A stretch of 64,000 bases of DNA from Amycolatopsis sp. CA-230715 (GTDB taxonomy: Bacteria > Actinomycetota > Actinomycetes > Mycobacteriales > Pseudonocardiaceae), in assembly GCF_018736145.1 (NCBI RefSeq), contig NZ_CP059997.1, positions 7,687,501 through 7,751,500 of the forward strand, read 5' to 3'. Positions 56,671-64,000 of this stretch are shown here, piece after piece (the stretch's first letter is position 1; each line of letters starts with the position of its first letter). The notes under the pieces were generated by a model. It was not told where the DNA came from and searched no databases. It saw nothing but the letters and a program-made list of their open reading frames with translations. Both the position numbers and the translations under genes were made by a program.

Positions 56671-57285
56671 TCAGGCGGCGTAGATTTCGGCCAGTGCGGC
56701 GCCGAACGCCTTGGCCGAGTCTTCGGGCAGGCCTTCGGTTTGCCGCAGGTGGTCGGTGAGGATCTCGCGGGCCTTGTCCTTCGCGACGCCTTCGATTTTG
56801 ATGCTTTCGATTAGGTCGGCCAGTGCCGGGGCGCCGGTTTTGATCAGCAGGGCGATCGGTTTGAGCACGGCTTGGGTGATCGGGCCGCCGATGCCGACGC
56901 CGGGGATGGCGGCGACCAGGTTCCCGATCGTTTCCAGCACGCTGGCCGCCACCGGGCCGCCGACCCGCAGGGCCTGGACGATGATCGGCTGGGCGAACTT
57001 CGCCAGCTTCTTCAGCGCGCCGATGATGTCGATGTCCTGAGCGTCCGCGTCGGCAAGGGCTGCCCTGATCGGGGCGAGCTGCTGTGCGGTGGTCGCGTCG
57101 CCCGCGGCGATCAGCGCGTCCACGTTCGCCGTGGTGACGATCTTCTGGAGGGCGGTTCGCTCCGCGGGCGCGATGACCGCGGACGGGGTTTCCGCCGCGG
57201 CCGTTGCGGCGGGGCCGAAACCGAGCGTCACAATTCCTGAGGTGAGCAGGACGGCAATGGGTCGCGAGTACCGGGAAAGGGTCAT
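56671..57285 (-). CDS. Secreted helical protein of unknown function
   Basis: This 204-residue protein has a signal peptide (PIAVLLTSGIVTLGFGPAATA). The mature protein is Ala-rich and helical, with a central amphipathic or hydrophobic stretch (PIIVQALRVGGPVAASVLET, then VAAIPGVGIGGPITQAVLKP) that might insert into membranes. There are no Cys. The C-terminus is TDHLRQTEGLPEDSAKAFG. I do not recognise a family. It stands alone between the immunity island and the response regulator. Confidence 0.7.
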   Translation of the reverse strand: MTLSRYSRPIAVLLTSGIVTLGFGPAATAAAETPSAVIAPAERTALQKIVTTANVDALIAAGDATTAQQLAPIRAALADADAQDIDIIGALKKLAKFAQPIIVQALRVGGPVAASVLETIGNLVAAIPGVGIGGPITQAVLKPIALLIKTGAPALADLIESIKIEGVAKDKAREILTDHLRQTEGLPEDSAKAFGAALAEIYAA

Positions 57286-57446
57286 TTTTTGCTCATTTCC
57301 GTGCGGGGCGGGGTCGCTCGAAGACTATGGATCGCCCGAATTTTCGGTCAAGTGACTCGAAACACACGGTCGCCCGGCTGCGATCCGGCCTTCACTGCTG
57401 AGCAGTGCGAATCGTCCCGGTCGGTGTTAACTGTGAAATCCTGTGC

Positions 57447-58133
57447 TTACGGCGAGGCTGGTTTCTCGGTCGCGAACCGGTAACCTAGCCCGCGCACGGT
57501 TTCGATGGTGTGCGTGCCGAACGGGACGTCGATCTTCCGCCGCAGATACCCGACGTAAACCTCCACGACGTTCTCGTCGCCTTCGTAGTGCGCGTCCCAC
57601 ACGTGGGCGAGGATCTCGTTCTTCGCCAGCACTTCGCCCGCCCGCCGGACGAAGAACTCCAGCAGGCCGAATTCACGGGCGGTCAGGTCGATCCGCTTCT
57701 GTCCTCTGTAGACGGTTCGCGCGGCGGGGTCGAGCTGGATGCCGCCCGCGGTGAGCACCGCCGGTCGTACCGGGGCGGCGCGCCGGAGCAGCGCGCGCAG
57801 CCTCGCCACGAGCACCACGTACGAAAAGGGCTTGCTCAGGTAGTCGTCGGCGCCGAGGTCGAACGCGTCGGCTTCGTCGTGTTCGCCGTCCTTCGCGGTG
57901 AGCATCAGCACCGGGGTCCAGATCTCTTCGCGGCGCAGCCGCCGCAGCACCTCGTAACCGGACAGCTCGGGCAGCATGATGTCGAGCACGATGACGTCGT
58001 AGGTGTGCTCGGTCGCCGCCCACAGGCCGTCGGTGCCGGTGTGCGCGGTGTCCACCGTGAAGCCTTCGGCGACGAGGCCCTTGCGCAGGGTCTCGGCGAA
58101 TTCGCGCTCGTCCTCGACGATCAGCAGACGCAC
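57447..58133 (-). CDS. OmpR/PhoB-type response regulator
   Basis: This 228-residue protein has a receiver domain with phospho-acceptor Asp51 in VIVLDIMLPELSGYEV, acidic pocket VEDE, the switch Thr in VLMLTAKDG and Lys in YLSKPF. The C-terminal winged helix contains LTAREFGLLEFFVRRAGEV and EVYVGYLRRKIDVPFG, then TVRGLGYRF. It starts 1 nt after the histidine kinase stop, and the pair lies 10 nt downstream of gatD, suggesting one operon with the lipid II amidation genes. Confidence 0.93.
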   Translation of the reverse strand: MRLLIVEDEREFAETLRKGLVAEGFTVDTAHTGTDGLWAATEHTYDVIVLDIMLPELSGYEVLRRLRREEIWTPVLMLTAKDGEHDEADAFDLGADDYLSKPFSYVVLVARLRALLRRAAPVRPAVLTAGGIQLDPAARTVYRGQKRIDLTAREFGLLEFFVRRAGEVLAKNEILAHVWDAHYEGDENVVEVYVGYLRRKIDVPFGTHTIETVRGLGYRFATEKPASP

Positions 58134-59543
58134 CTAGTCCTCCTCGGTGCCGGGGCGGTCCAGTGCGGGCAGCTCCAGGCGGAAGTGCGCGCCAGGGTAG
58201 TCCGGGTCGTCAGGGCGGTCCGGGCAGCGCGCCGATCCGCCGTGCTGCAGCGCGATTCCCGTGACGATGGCGAGCCCGAGCCCGGTACCGCCGTGGCGGC
58301 GCTGGCGCGAGGCGTCCAGCCGGACGAACCGTTCGAAGATCCGCTCGCGGTCTTCCGGTGGCACACCGGGGCCGTCGTCGCTGACCTCGATCGCCGCGTG
58401 CTTGCCGTCCGTGGAACTGGCCAGCCGGAGACGGCGGCGCGCGTGGTCGCGGCCGTTGTCGACGAGATTCCGCACGGCGCGGCGCAGGTGCGGCTCGCTG
58501 CCGAGCACTTTCGCCGGCGCGGCGCGCACTTCGATCTCCAGCGAGGTTTCCGCGCGCACCCTCGCCGCTTCCGCCCGCACGATGTCGTCGAGGTCGACCT
58601 CGCGGTGGGACGGCCGGTCGGTCGAGTCGTCGGTGCGCGCGAGCACGAGCAGGTCGTCGACGAGTTCGCGCAGCCGCGCCGTTTCCGCGGTGACCACGGT
58701 GACCAGTTCGTCGGTGCCCATGCTGTCCGGATGCCGCGACGACACGTCGAGCGCGGTGCTGATCGTGGACACCGGCGAGCGCAGTTCGTGGCTCGCGTCC
58801 GCGACGAACCGGCGCTGCGCGGACTGCGCCGAAGCGAGCCGCGAGAGCATTTCGTTGAGCGTGGTCGCCAGCCGGTGCACCTCGTCGTGGCCCGGTGGCA
58901 GCCGGACGCGGGTGGCCAGGTCGTGGGTGGAGATCTCCGCGACGGTGCGCCGCATCTGCTCGACCGGGCGCAGCGCCGAGCCGACCGCACGGTACACGGC
59001 GAAGCCCGAGATGGCGATCAGCGGCAGCCCGATCACCACGAGCAGCAAGGTCAGCCTCGTCGACGCCTCGGTCACCGAGTCGAGCGAGCGGGCCGCGACC
59101 ACGGTGTAGGTCCCACCGGGCCCGACCACGGCCTGCGAAACCAGGCGGTAGTCGCCGTCGTCGCCGTGGATGCCGAGCGGTTTCGTCTCGATGATTTCGC
59201 GGCCGGGCGCCGGTGCGGCGTCGGTGATCGGGGGACGGCCGATGATCGCGGGATCGCTCGCGATGACCCTGCGGGTGCCGTTGAGCACCTGCGTCACGGC
59301 CTCGGTGTCGCCGGTGCTCGCGACATCGCTCGCGGTCAGGTCCTTCGTGCCCTCCGCGGCGAGCTGGATCGCGACCTGGCGGCCGGTGCTGCGCGCGCTC
59401 TGTGTCACGCCCGCGTCGAGCGACTCTTCCAGCAGCAAGAGCACGACGACACCCGCGGTGACGAGCGCCAGCGCGAGCGCGATGATCGTCACCGCGGTCG
59501 TGCGCATGCGCACGCCGCTCGCGGCCAATATCCGTCGCAGCAC
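58134..59543 (-). CDS. HAMP-domain sensor histidine kinase
   Basis: This 469-residue protein has two transmembrane helices (TIIALALALVTAGVVVLLLL and LLLVVIGLPLIAISGFAVY) with an extracytoplasmic sensor of about 130 residues. A HAMP domain follows (LRPVEQMRRTVAEIS), then the phospho-acceptor His252 in DASHELRSPVSTI, the N box RRAVRNLVDNGRDHA and the G boxes SDDGPGVPPEDRERIF and GGTGLGLAIV. It is of the PrrB/MprB-like class. The start GTG 59543 is uncertain; an in-frame ATG 12 codons further on opens MRTTAVTII. Confidence 0.93.
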   Translation of the reverse strand: MLRRILAASGVRMRTTAVTIIALALALVTAGVVVLLLLEESLDAGVTQSARSTGRQVAIQLAAEGTKDLTASDVASTGDTEAVTQVLNGTRRVIASDPAIIGRPPITDAAPAPGREIIETKPLGIHGDDGDYRLVSQAVVGPGGTYTVVAARSLDSVTEASTRLTLLLVVIGLPLIAISGFAVYRAVGSALRPVEQMRRTVAEISTHDLATRVRLPPGHDEVHRLATTLNEMLSRLASAQSAQRRFVADASHELRSPVSTISTALDVSSRHPDSMGTDELVTVVTAETARLRELVDDLLVLARTDDSTDRPSHREVDLDDIVRAEAARVRAETSLEIEVRAAPAKVLGSEPHLRRAVRNLVDNGRDHARRRLRLASSTDGKHAAIEVSDDGPGVPPEDRERIFERFVRLDASRQRRHGGTGLGLAIVTGIALQHGGSARCPDRPDDPDYPGAHFRLELPALDRPGTEED

Positions 59544-59553
59544 GGAAAGCAGC

Positions 59554-60273
59554 CTAGGACCGGCGGGACCGGGTCGACAGGCGCTCCAGCCGAAGGTGGT
59601 CCACTTCGGTGAGTTCGAGCGGGGGCAGCGGGTGGCCGACGAGCCAGCCGAGCACCAGGTCTGCGAGGCCGGGGTTCCTGGCGAGGACGGGGCCGTGCAG
59701 GTAGGTCGCGACGACCTTGCCGGTGACCGCGCCTTCGTGGCCGTCGCCGTTGCCGGTACCGCGCACGATCCGGCCGAGCGGATCCGCCGACTGCCCGAGC
59801 CTGGTGCGCCCGAGGTGGTTTTCGAACCCGGTCAGCGGGCCGCAGCCCGGCTCGGCGAGCGCGGTGGCCACCACCTCGCCGACGGCGCGCCGCGGACCCG
59901 GTTCCGTGCTCACGTCCAGCAGGCCGAGCCCTTCGTGCCGCACGCCGTCGAGGCCGCGGAACGCGGTGCCGAGCACCTGCAGCCCCGCGCACACCCCGAA
60001 CACGACGGCACCCGCGTCCACCGCGCCGAGCAGGCCCCGCTGCCCGCGGAGGTGGTCGGCGGCGAGCACCTGCGCGTCGTCCTCGCCGCCGCCGAGCAGG
60101 TAGAGGTCGAACCAGGACGGCACCGGCTCGCCGAGCCGGATCGTGTGCACCTCGGCGTCGATACCGCGCCACTGCAAGCGTTTGCGCAACACCCGCGCGT
60201 TGCCGGAATCCCCATACGTGCCAAGGACATCGGGCAGCAGGAGTCCGATCGCGACGGTCGAGTCCCCGGTCAC
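59554..60273 (-). CDS. gatD: GatD, glutaminase subunit of lipid II isoglutaminyl synthase
   Basis: This 239-residue class I glutamine amidotransferase of the cobyric-acid-synthase type has LLGGGEDDAQVLAADHL, the nucleophile Cys95 in VFGVCAGLQVLG, PLTGFENHLGRT and a C-terminal His in VVATYLHGPVLARNP. It releases ammonia from glutamine for MurT to amidate the alpha-carboxyl of D-Glu in lipid II. GTG 60273 overlaps the murT stop (GTGA), as expected for the two-subunit enzyme. Confidence 0.9.
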   Translation of the reverse strand: MTGDSTVAIGLLLPDVLGTYGDSGNARVLRKRLQWRGIDAEVHTIRLGEPVPSWFDLYLLGGGEDDAQVLAADHLRGQRGLLGAVDAGAVVFGVCAGLQVLGTAFRGLDGVRHEGLGLLDVSTEPGPRRAVGEVVATALAEPGCGPLTGFENHLGRTRLGQSADPLGRIVRGTGNGDGHEGAVTGKVVATYLHGPVLARNPGLADLVLGWLVGHPLPPLELTEVDHLRLERLSTRSRRS

Positions 60274-61493
60274 GCCGGCAGCCTGCCGACGAGGTCGCGG
60301 AACGCGGTGTAGTTCGCCACCAGCTCGATTTCGCCACCCTGAAGCGAGTCGACCGCGCACACCGGATCGCGGTGCACCCGGTGGGCCACCTCGGCGTACC
60401 GCAGGCGCACCGCGAGATCGGCGCACCGCTCGCCGGTGGCGACGACCTGCTTGCCCCGCAACCGTTCGAACGGCACGTCCCACAGCCACGACGTGTCCCT
60501 GCCGTCGGCCTCGCGCGCGTTGACCGCGATGACGACCGGAGTGTCCTCGGCGAGGATCGGGATCGTCGCACCCCAGCCCGCCGGGTTCTTCGCGAGCATC
60601 AGCCGTACCGAGTGCCGCTGGCGCCGGACGACGCGGTACCGGCCGCCGATGTCGGAGATCTCGCGGATCCTCGCCGCCGCCAGCTCCGGCGGCACCCCGG
60701 CGCACGAGGCCGCGGCGATCGCGAGCGCCGCGTTGGCGCGGTTCGCGGTGCCGGGCAGGCGGAGCCCGAGATCGACGCCCCTGCCGAGCGGATCGACGAG
60801 CCGGTCCCCGGCCACCGACCACGACGGCGACGGCCGGGCGAGCCCGCACCGGCACGCCCAGCCGTCGTCGTGGTGGCGGATCGCGCCGCCGCAGCGGGGA
60901 CAGCTCCCCGCGTCCTCGTGCCAGTGGCCGCCGGTGCCGACCCACACGGGGTGCGCGGCGTCGGCGGCCGCGGAGGTGATGAGCACGTCGTCACAGTTCG
61001 CGACGGTCGAGGTGAAGGGCAGCGCGCCGATCGCCGCGCGGATCTCGCGTTCGGTCGCCCTGACCTCGCCGACGCGGTCGAGCTGGTCGCGGCTGAGGTT
61101 GAGCAGCACCACCACGGCGGGGTCGACCTGCGCGGCCACCCACGGCAGGTACGACTCGTCGACCTCGAGCACGGCGCAGGGCGCGTGCGGGGTGGCGACG
61201 AGCGCGGCGAGCAGCCCGTCGGGCATGTTCGCGCCGTCGCTGTTCGACGCGACCTCCCCTGCCCCGCCGAGCGCGGTGGCGAGCATGAGCGTGGTCGTCG
61301 TCTTGCCGTTGGTGCCCGAGACGAGCAGCACGGTGCGATCCCTGCCGAGGCGCCGCAGTGCGTGCGGGTCGAGCTTGAGCGCGACGCGCCCGCCGATCAT
61401 GCCGCCGCCGAAGCCGACTCGGCGCGACAGCCAGGCCGTCGCCTGTCCGGCGGCGATGGACGTGCGCGTACGCAACGGCTTGTGACTGGCCAC
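60270..61493 (-). CDS. murT: MurT, Mur-ligase-type subunit of lipid II isoglutaminyl synthase
   Basis: This 407-residue Mur ligase family protein has the ATP P-loop LVSGTNGKTTTTLMLA, the central VLNLSRDQLDRVGE motif and a four-Cys zinc ribbon inserted in the middle domain (CPRCGG...WACRCG), which distinguishes MurT from MurE/MurF. The C-terminal DUF1727 domain follows. It activates D-Glu of lipid II for amidation with GatD. The gene is first of a probable four-gene operon ending with the two-component system. Confidence 0.9.
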   Translation of the reverse strand: MASHKPLRTRTSIAAGQATAWLSRRVGFGGGMIGGRVALKLDPHALRRLGRDRTVLLVSGTNGKTTTTLMLATALGGAGEVASNSDGANMPDGLLAALVATPHAPCAVLEVDESYLPWVAAQVDPAVVVLLNLSRDQLDRVGEVRATEREIRAAIGALPFTSTVANCDDVLITSAAADAAHPVWVGTGGHWHEDAGSCPRCGGAIRHHDDGWACRCGLARPSPSWSVAGDRLVDPLGRGVDLGLRLPGTANRANAALAIAAASCAGVPPELAAARIREISDIGGRYRVVRRQRHSVRLMLAKNPAGWGATIPILAEDTPVVIAVNAREADGRDTSWLWDVPFERLRGKQVVATGERCADLAVRLRYAEVAHRVHRDPVCAVDSLQGGEIELVANYTAFRDLVGRLPA

Positions 61494-61568
61494 GTGAGAA
61501 GGGTGCGATTTCGTCGCTGTGAGGACCCTGAGAGCGTGATTCAGCTCTCGGCGCCTGAGGCTCTTGTC

Positions 61569-61580
61569 ACTTGCGCAAGT
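61569..61580. promoter_or_regulatory. 12-bp perfect palindrome, candidate operator
   Basis: ACTTGCGCAAGT reads the same on both strands. It lies in the 302-bp gap between divergent murT and mgtA, 2 nt upstream of a possible -35 box of the mgtA promoter. The regulator is not identified. Confidence 0.45.
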
Positions 61581-61582
61581 AT

Positions 61583-61612
61583 TTGACTGTTGTGGGTGCG
61601 CTGCGCTCTACT
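61583..61612 (+). promoter_or_regulatory. Possible mgtA promoter
   Basis: TTGACT (61583-61588) is followed after 18 nt by TCTACT (61607-61612), a reasonable -35/-10 pair for a primary actinobacterial sigma factor. Transcription would start near 61619, giving a leader of about 175 nt before mgtA. Confidence 0.4.
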
Positions 61613-61651
61613 GGAGCGCGGAAGACGTTCGTGTGGAGGGAGGTGAGCCGG

Positions 61652-61723
61652 GTGACCGGCGAGGGAAGTAGTAGGCGCCGCGTCCGCGCGGGCATCCGGC
61701 CGCACCCGGCTCCGCCGAGGTAG
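61652..61723 (+). CDS. Candidate Arg/Pro-rich leader peptide upstream of mgtA
   Basis: A 23-codon frame starts with GTG 61652 (VTGEGSSRRRVRAG) and ends IRPHPAPPR with TAG at 61721-61723. AGGTGAG lies 5 nt upstream. A start at GTG 61643 would add three residues. The stop is 72 nt before mgtA. Leader peptides rich in Pro control mgtA in enterobacteria (MgtL); whether this frame is translated or regulatory is unknown. GC-rich leaders often contain chance frames, so confidence is low. Confidence 0.35.
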   Translation: MTGEGSSRRRVRAGIRPHPAPPR

Positions 61724-61795
61724 GCCATGGGCCGTCCGCGTGGCTCCCGCTGCCGTCGATCAGCAGAGCACCAGCCTCACGGACAGGACCGACCC

Positions 61796-64000
61796 ATGAC
61801 CAGTACCCCGACGCCCACGACGCGCCCGCAGAGCGACGCGATGCTGCGCGAGCTGGCGGAAGCGCCCGCGCTGACCCTGTTCCGCGCCGTCGAAAGCACG
61901 CCGAAGGGGCTGACCGAGGCCGAAGCCGCCGAACGCGTGCGCGAAGACCGCGAAGACCGCGCCGGACTGGCCGCGGTCCGGGCTGCCGCGGTGGCGGCGA
62001 CCAGCCCGTTCGTCGCGCTGCTCGCCTGCCTCGGGCTCGTGTTCGTGGTGGTCGGCGATGTGCGCGGCGCGGTCACCGTCGGTGTGATGGTCGCGGCGAG
62101 CGTCGCGGTGCGGCTGTGGCAGCACTCCCGGTCCGACCGCGCGGTGCGTGCCCTTCGCGACCGCGTGAGCACGACCGTGACCGTGCGGCGCCGAGCCGCA
62201 GAGGGCCATCCCGCTGTAGACCGCGAGGTGCCGCCGTCCGATCTGGTGCCCGGTGACGTCGTGCTGCTCGGTCCCGGCGACCTGGTGCCGGCCGACGTGC
62301 GCGTGCTCGCCTCGTCCGGGCTGCGCGTGGACCAGTCCGCGCTGTCGGGTGAGGGACTGCCGGTGGCCAAGCGCGCGCCGAAGCGCGGCCAGCGGCGCCG
62401 CGGCGCGCCGGAACTGGTGGACGCCCCTTCGCTGTGCTTCGACGGGACCTCGGTGGTGGGCGGCACCGCGACCGCGGTCGTGCTCGCGACCGGGAGCCGC
62501 ACCCGGTCGGGGTCGGTCGCGGCGGCCCGCGCGCCCAAACCGGAATCCAGTTTCGACCTCGGGGTGCGCGCGGTCGGCTGGACGCTGGTGCGGTTCATGC
62601 TGGTGATGGTGCCGATCGTGCTCGCGGTCAACGGCACGGTCACCGGGGACTGGGCGCAGGCGGGGCTGTTCGCGGTCGCCGTCGCGGTCGGGCTCACCCC
62701 GGAAATGCTGCCGGTCATCGTGACCACGAACCTCGCGCGCGGCGCGGTCCGGCTCTCGCGGCGTGAGGTGATCGTCAAGCGCCTCAACGCGATCCAGGAC
62801 CTGGCCGCGATGGACGTGCTGTGCGTGGACAAGACCGGCACGCTCACCGAGGACAGGGTCGCCTACGCGCACAGCGTCGATCTCGACGGACGGCCCGATC
62901 GCGAGGCAGCCGAGTACGCGAGCCTCGCGGTGCGCTCGCAGACCGATCACCACGATCGCCTCGACGCCGCGGTACTCGCGTACTTCGGTGACGAGGACCC
63001 GTTGACCGACGCGTTGTTCACGAAGGTCGACGAGCTCGGTTTCGACCACGAGCGCAGGCGCGCCACCGTGGTCGTCCGGCGCGCGGACGAGCACATCCTT
63101 GTCACCAAAGGAGATCCGGACGAGATCCTGCCGAGGTGCACGCACGCGCGGCGCGGCGGTGAGGTCGTCGAGCTGACCGCGGCGGGACGCGAATCCGCCG
63201 AAGGACTCGTGCTCACTTATGCCGGGCACGGGATGCGGGTACTCGCCGTCGCCGCGCGGGAAACCACGGCGAATCCGGGCGGCTACGGGGAAAACGACGA
63301 AACGGGACTTGTGCTGGTCGGGTTCCTCGGTTTCGTCGACCCGGTCCGCGACGGCTCCGCGGACGCCGTGCGCGCGCTCGGCGAGCACGGCGTGCCGGTG
63401 AAGATCCTGACCGGGGACAACCGCCACGTCGCCGCGCGGGTCGCGGCCGAGGTCGGCGTGCCGGTGGGGGAGGTCGTGCCCGGCAGCCGGATCGACGAGT
63501 GCGACGACGCCGATCTCGCCGCGCTGGTCCAGCGCACGACCGTGTTCGCCAAGCTCACCCCCGGCCACAAGGCACGGATCGTGGCGGCGCTGCGCGAGCG
63601 CGGCCACGCCGTCGGGTTCGTCGGCGACGGGGTCAACGACGTGCCCGCGCTGCGCGCCGCCGACGTCGCGGTCGCCCCGGACACCGCGACCGAGGTCGCC
63701 AAGGACGCGGCCGATCTGGTGCTGCTCGACCGGGACCTCGGGGTGCTCGCGCGCGGCGTCGTCGAGGGCCGCAAGACACTCGGCAACACGCTCAAGTACG
63801 TCGACATCACGGCCGCGTCGAACTTCGGGAACGTGTTGACAGTGCTGGTCGCGAGCGCGTTCCTGCCGTTCGTGCCGATCCTCCCGATCCAGCTGATGGT
63901 GGCGAACCTGCTCTACGACCTCGCGCAGCTCGCGCTCGCGTGGGACCGCGTCGACGACGGCTACCTCCGTCGGCCGCGGAGGTGGGACGCGCGCGGGCTC
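61796..64000 (+). CDS. mgtA: MgtA-type magnesium-translocating P-type ATPase (C-terminus off the right edge)
   Basis: 735 codons are in the window. The actuator domain has LVPGDVVLLGPGDLVPADVR and DQSALSGEGLPVAKR. VGLTPEMLPVIVTTNLARGA and VIVKRLNAIQDLAAMDVLC are typical of MgtA. The phosphorylated Asp345 is in DKTGTLTE; ILTGDNRHVAARV and GFVGDGVNDVPALRAADV complete the P domain. The late NLLYDLAQLALAWDRVDD also matches MgtA. Known members import Mg2+ driven by ATP. About 100-150 residues, the last helices, lie outside. ATG 61796 has no strong ribosome site. Confidence 0.9.
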   Translation, partial: MTSTPTPTTRPQSDAMLRELAEAPALTLFRAVESTPKGLTEAEAAERVREDREDRAGLAAVRAAAVAATSPFVALLACLGLVFVVVGDVRGAVTVGVMVAASVAVRLWQHSRSDRAVRALRDRVSTTVTVRRRAAEGHPAVDREVPPSDLVPGDVVLLGPGDLVPADVRVLASSGLRVDQSALSGEGLPVAKRAPKRGQRRRGAPELVDAPSLCFDGTSVVGGTATAVVLATGSRTRSGSVAAARAPKPESSFDLGVRAVGWTLVRFMLVMVPIVLAVNGTVTGDWAQAGLFAVAVAVGLTPEMLPVIVTTNLARGAVRLSRREVIVKRLNAIQDLAAMDVLCVDKTGTLTEDRVAYAHSVDLDGRPDREAAEYASLAVRSQTDHHDRLDAAVLAYFGDEDPLTDALFTKVDELGFDHERRRATVVVRRADEHILVTKGDPDEILPRCTHARRGGEVVELTAAGRESAEGLVLTYAGHGMRVLAVAARETTANPGGYGENDETGLVLVGFLGFVDPVRDGSADAVRALGEHGVPVKILTGDNRHVAARVAAEVGVPVGEVVPGSRIDECDDADLAALVQRTTVFAKLTPGHKARIVAALRERGHAVGFVGDGVNDVPALRAADVAVAPDTATEVAKDAADLVLLDRDLGVLARGVVEGRKTLGNTLKYVDITAASNFGNVLTVLVASAFLPFVPILPIQLMVANLLYDLAQLALAWDRVDDGYLRRPRRWDARGL

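Noticed and set aside
61494..61795. M-box magnesium riboswitch upstream of mgtA
   Set aside because: I looked for its conserved landmarks, such as GGTGAGGCTCC and CCAATGGGTCA, and found none. A covariance-model search would settle it.
61760..63607. 615-codon leftward frame under the right-edge ATPase
   Set aside because: The + strand encodes an unmistakable P-type ATPase (DKTGTLTE, GDGVND) through the whole interval, so the leftward frame is a shadow.

Overview
The window is high-GC actinobacterial chromosome, most likely from the Pseudonocardiales (Amycolatopsis-like). Pointers are the very GC-rich third codon positions, many GTG and TTG starts, a mycothiol-type DinB/maleylpyruvate isomerase protein, a complete Mce/YrbE lipid-import operon, the MurT/GatD lipid II amidation pair and a DUF222/HNH repeat-family nuclease. 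Both ends are cut inside genes: a PhzF-family protein at the left and an MgtA-type P-type ATPase at the right. No rRNA, tRNA, CRISPR array or intact insertion sequence was found.

Layout. 1-20 kb holds mostly housekeeping, transport and secreted functions: PhzF, a GlcD-like FAD oxidase, a CocE-type hydrolase, a diguanylate cyclase, a LysE exporter, a SigE-type sigma factor coupled to a membrane protein and a PIG-V-like mannosyltransferase, a catabolic-type acetolactate synthase, an alginate-lyase-family protein, a secreted lipase, lipoproteins, an acyl-CoA synthetase, an HNH protein, and a TetR regulator with a near-perfect operator in front of a small membrane protein and a methyltransferase.

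20.9-38.7 kb is the most distinctive part. It holds a nucleotide-sugar dehydrogenase and an EF-hand protein, then two divergent, translationally coupled operons that share one 228-bp intergenic region. The leftward operon encodes two Gfo/Idh/MocA dehydrogenases, a TIM-barrel isomerase/epimerase, an M20 amidohydrolase, an Ldh2-type dehydrogenase and a small His-rich protein. The rightward operon encodes two DegT aminotransferases, a UbiA prenyltransferase, an FAD oxidoreductase, two AMP-forming ligases, a methyltransferase and a duplicated-domain CoA-transferase. There is no PKS, NRPS or terpene cyclase. It reads as an unassigned biosynthetic cluster for an aminated, possibly prenylated, sugar- or cyclitol-derived product.

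38.7-53.2 kb looks devoted to lipids: a membrane pseudogene, a TetR gene with a palindromic operator, a triple-SCP2-domain protein carrying a nearly identical internal DNA repeat, an MpaB/DUF2236 oxygenase, a secreted hydrolase, and the operon yrbEA-yrbEB-mceA-F-mce-associated with a divergent TetR. 53.5-56.4 kb is a relatively AT-rich relic of an Rhs/Hint polymorphic toxin, followed by two toxin-tail/immunity modules and a barstar-like gene. 56.7-64 kb has a secreted protein, a probable murT-gatD-histidine kinase-response regulator operon, and mgtA with a roughly 300-nt leader that may encode a short Arg/Pro-rich peptide.
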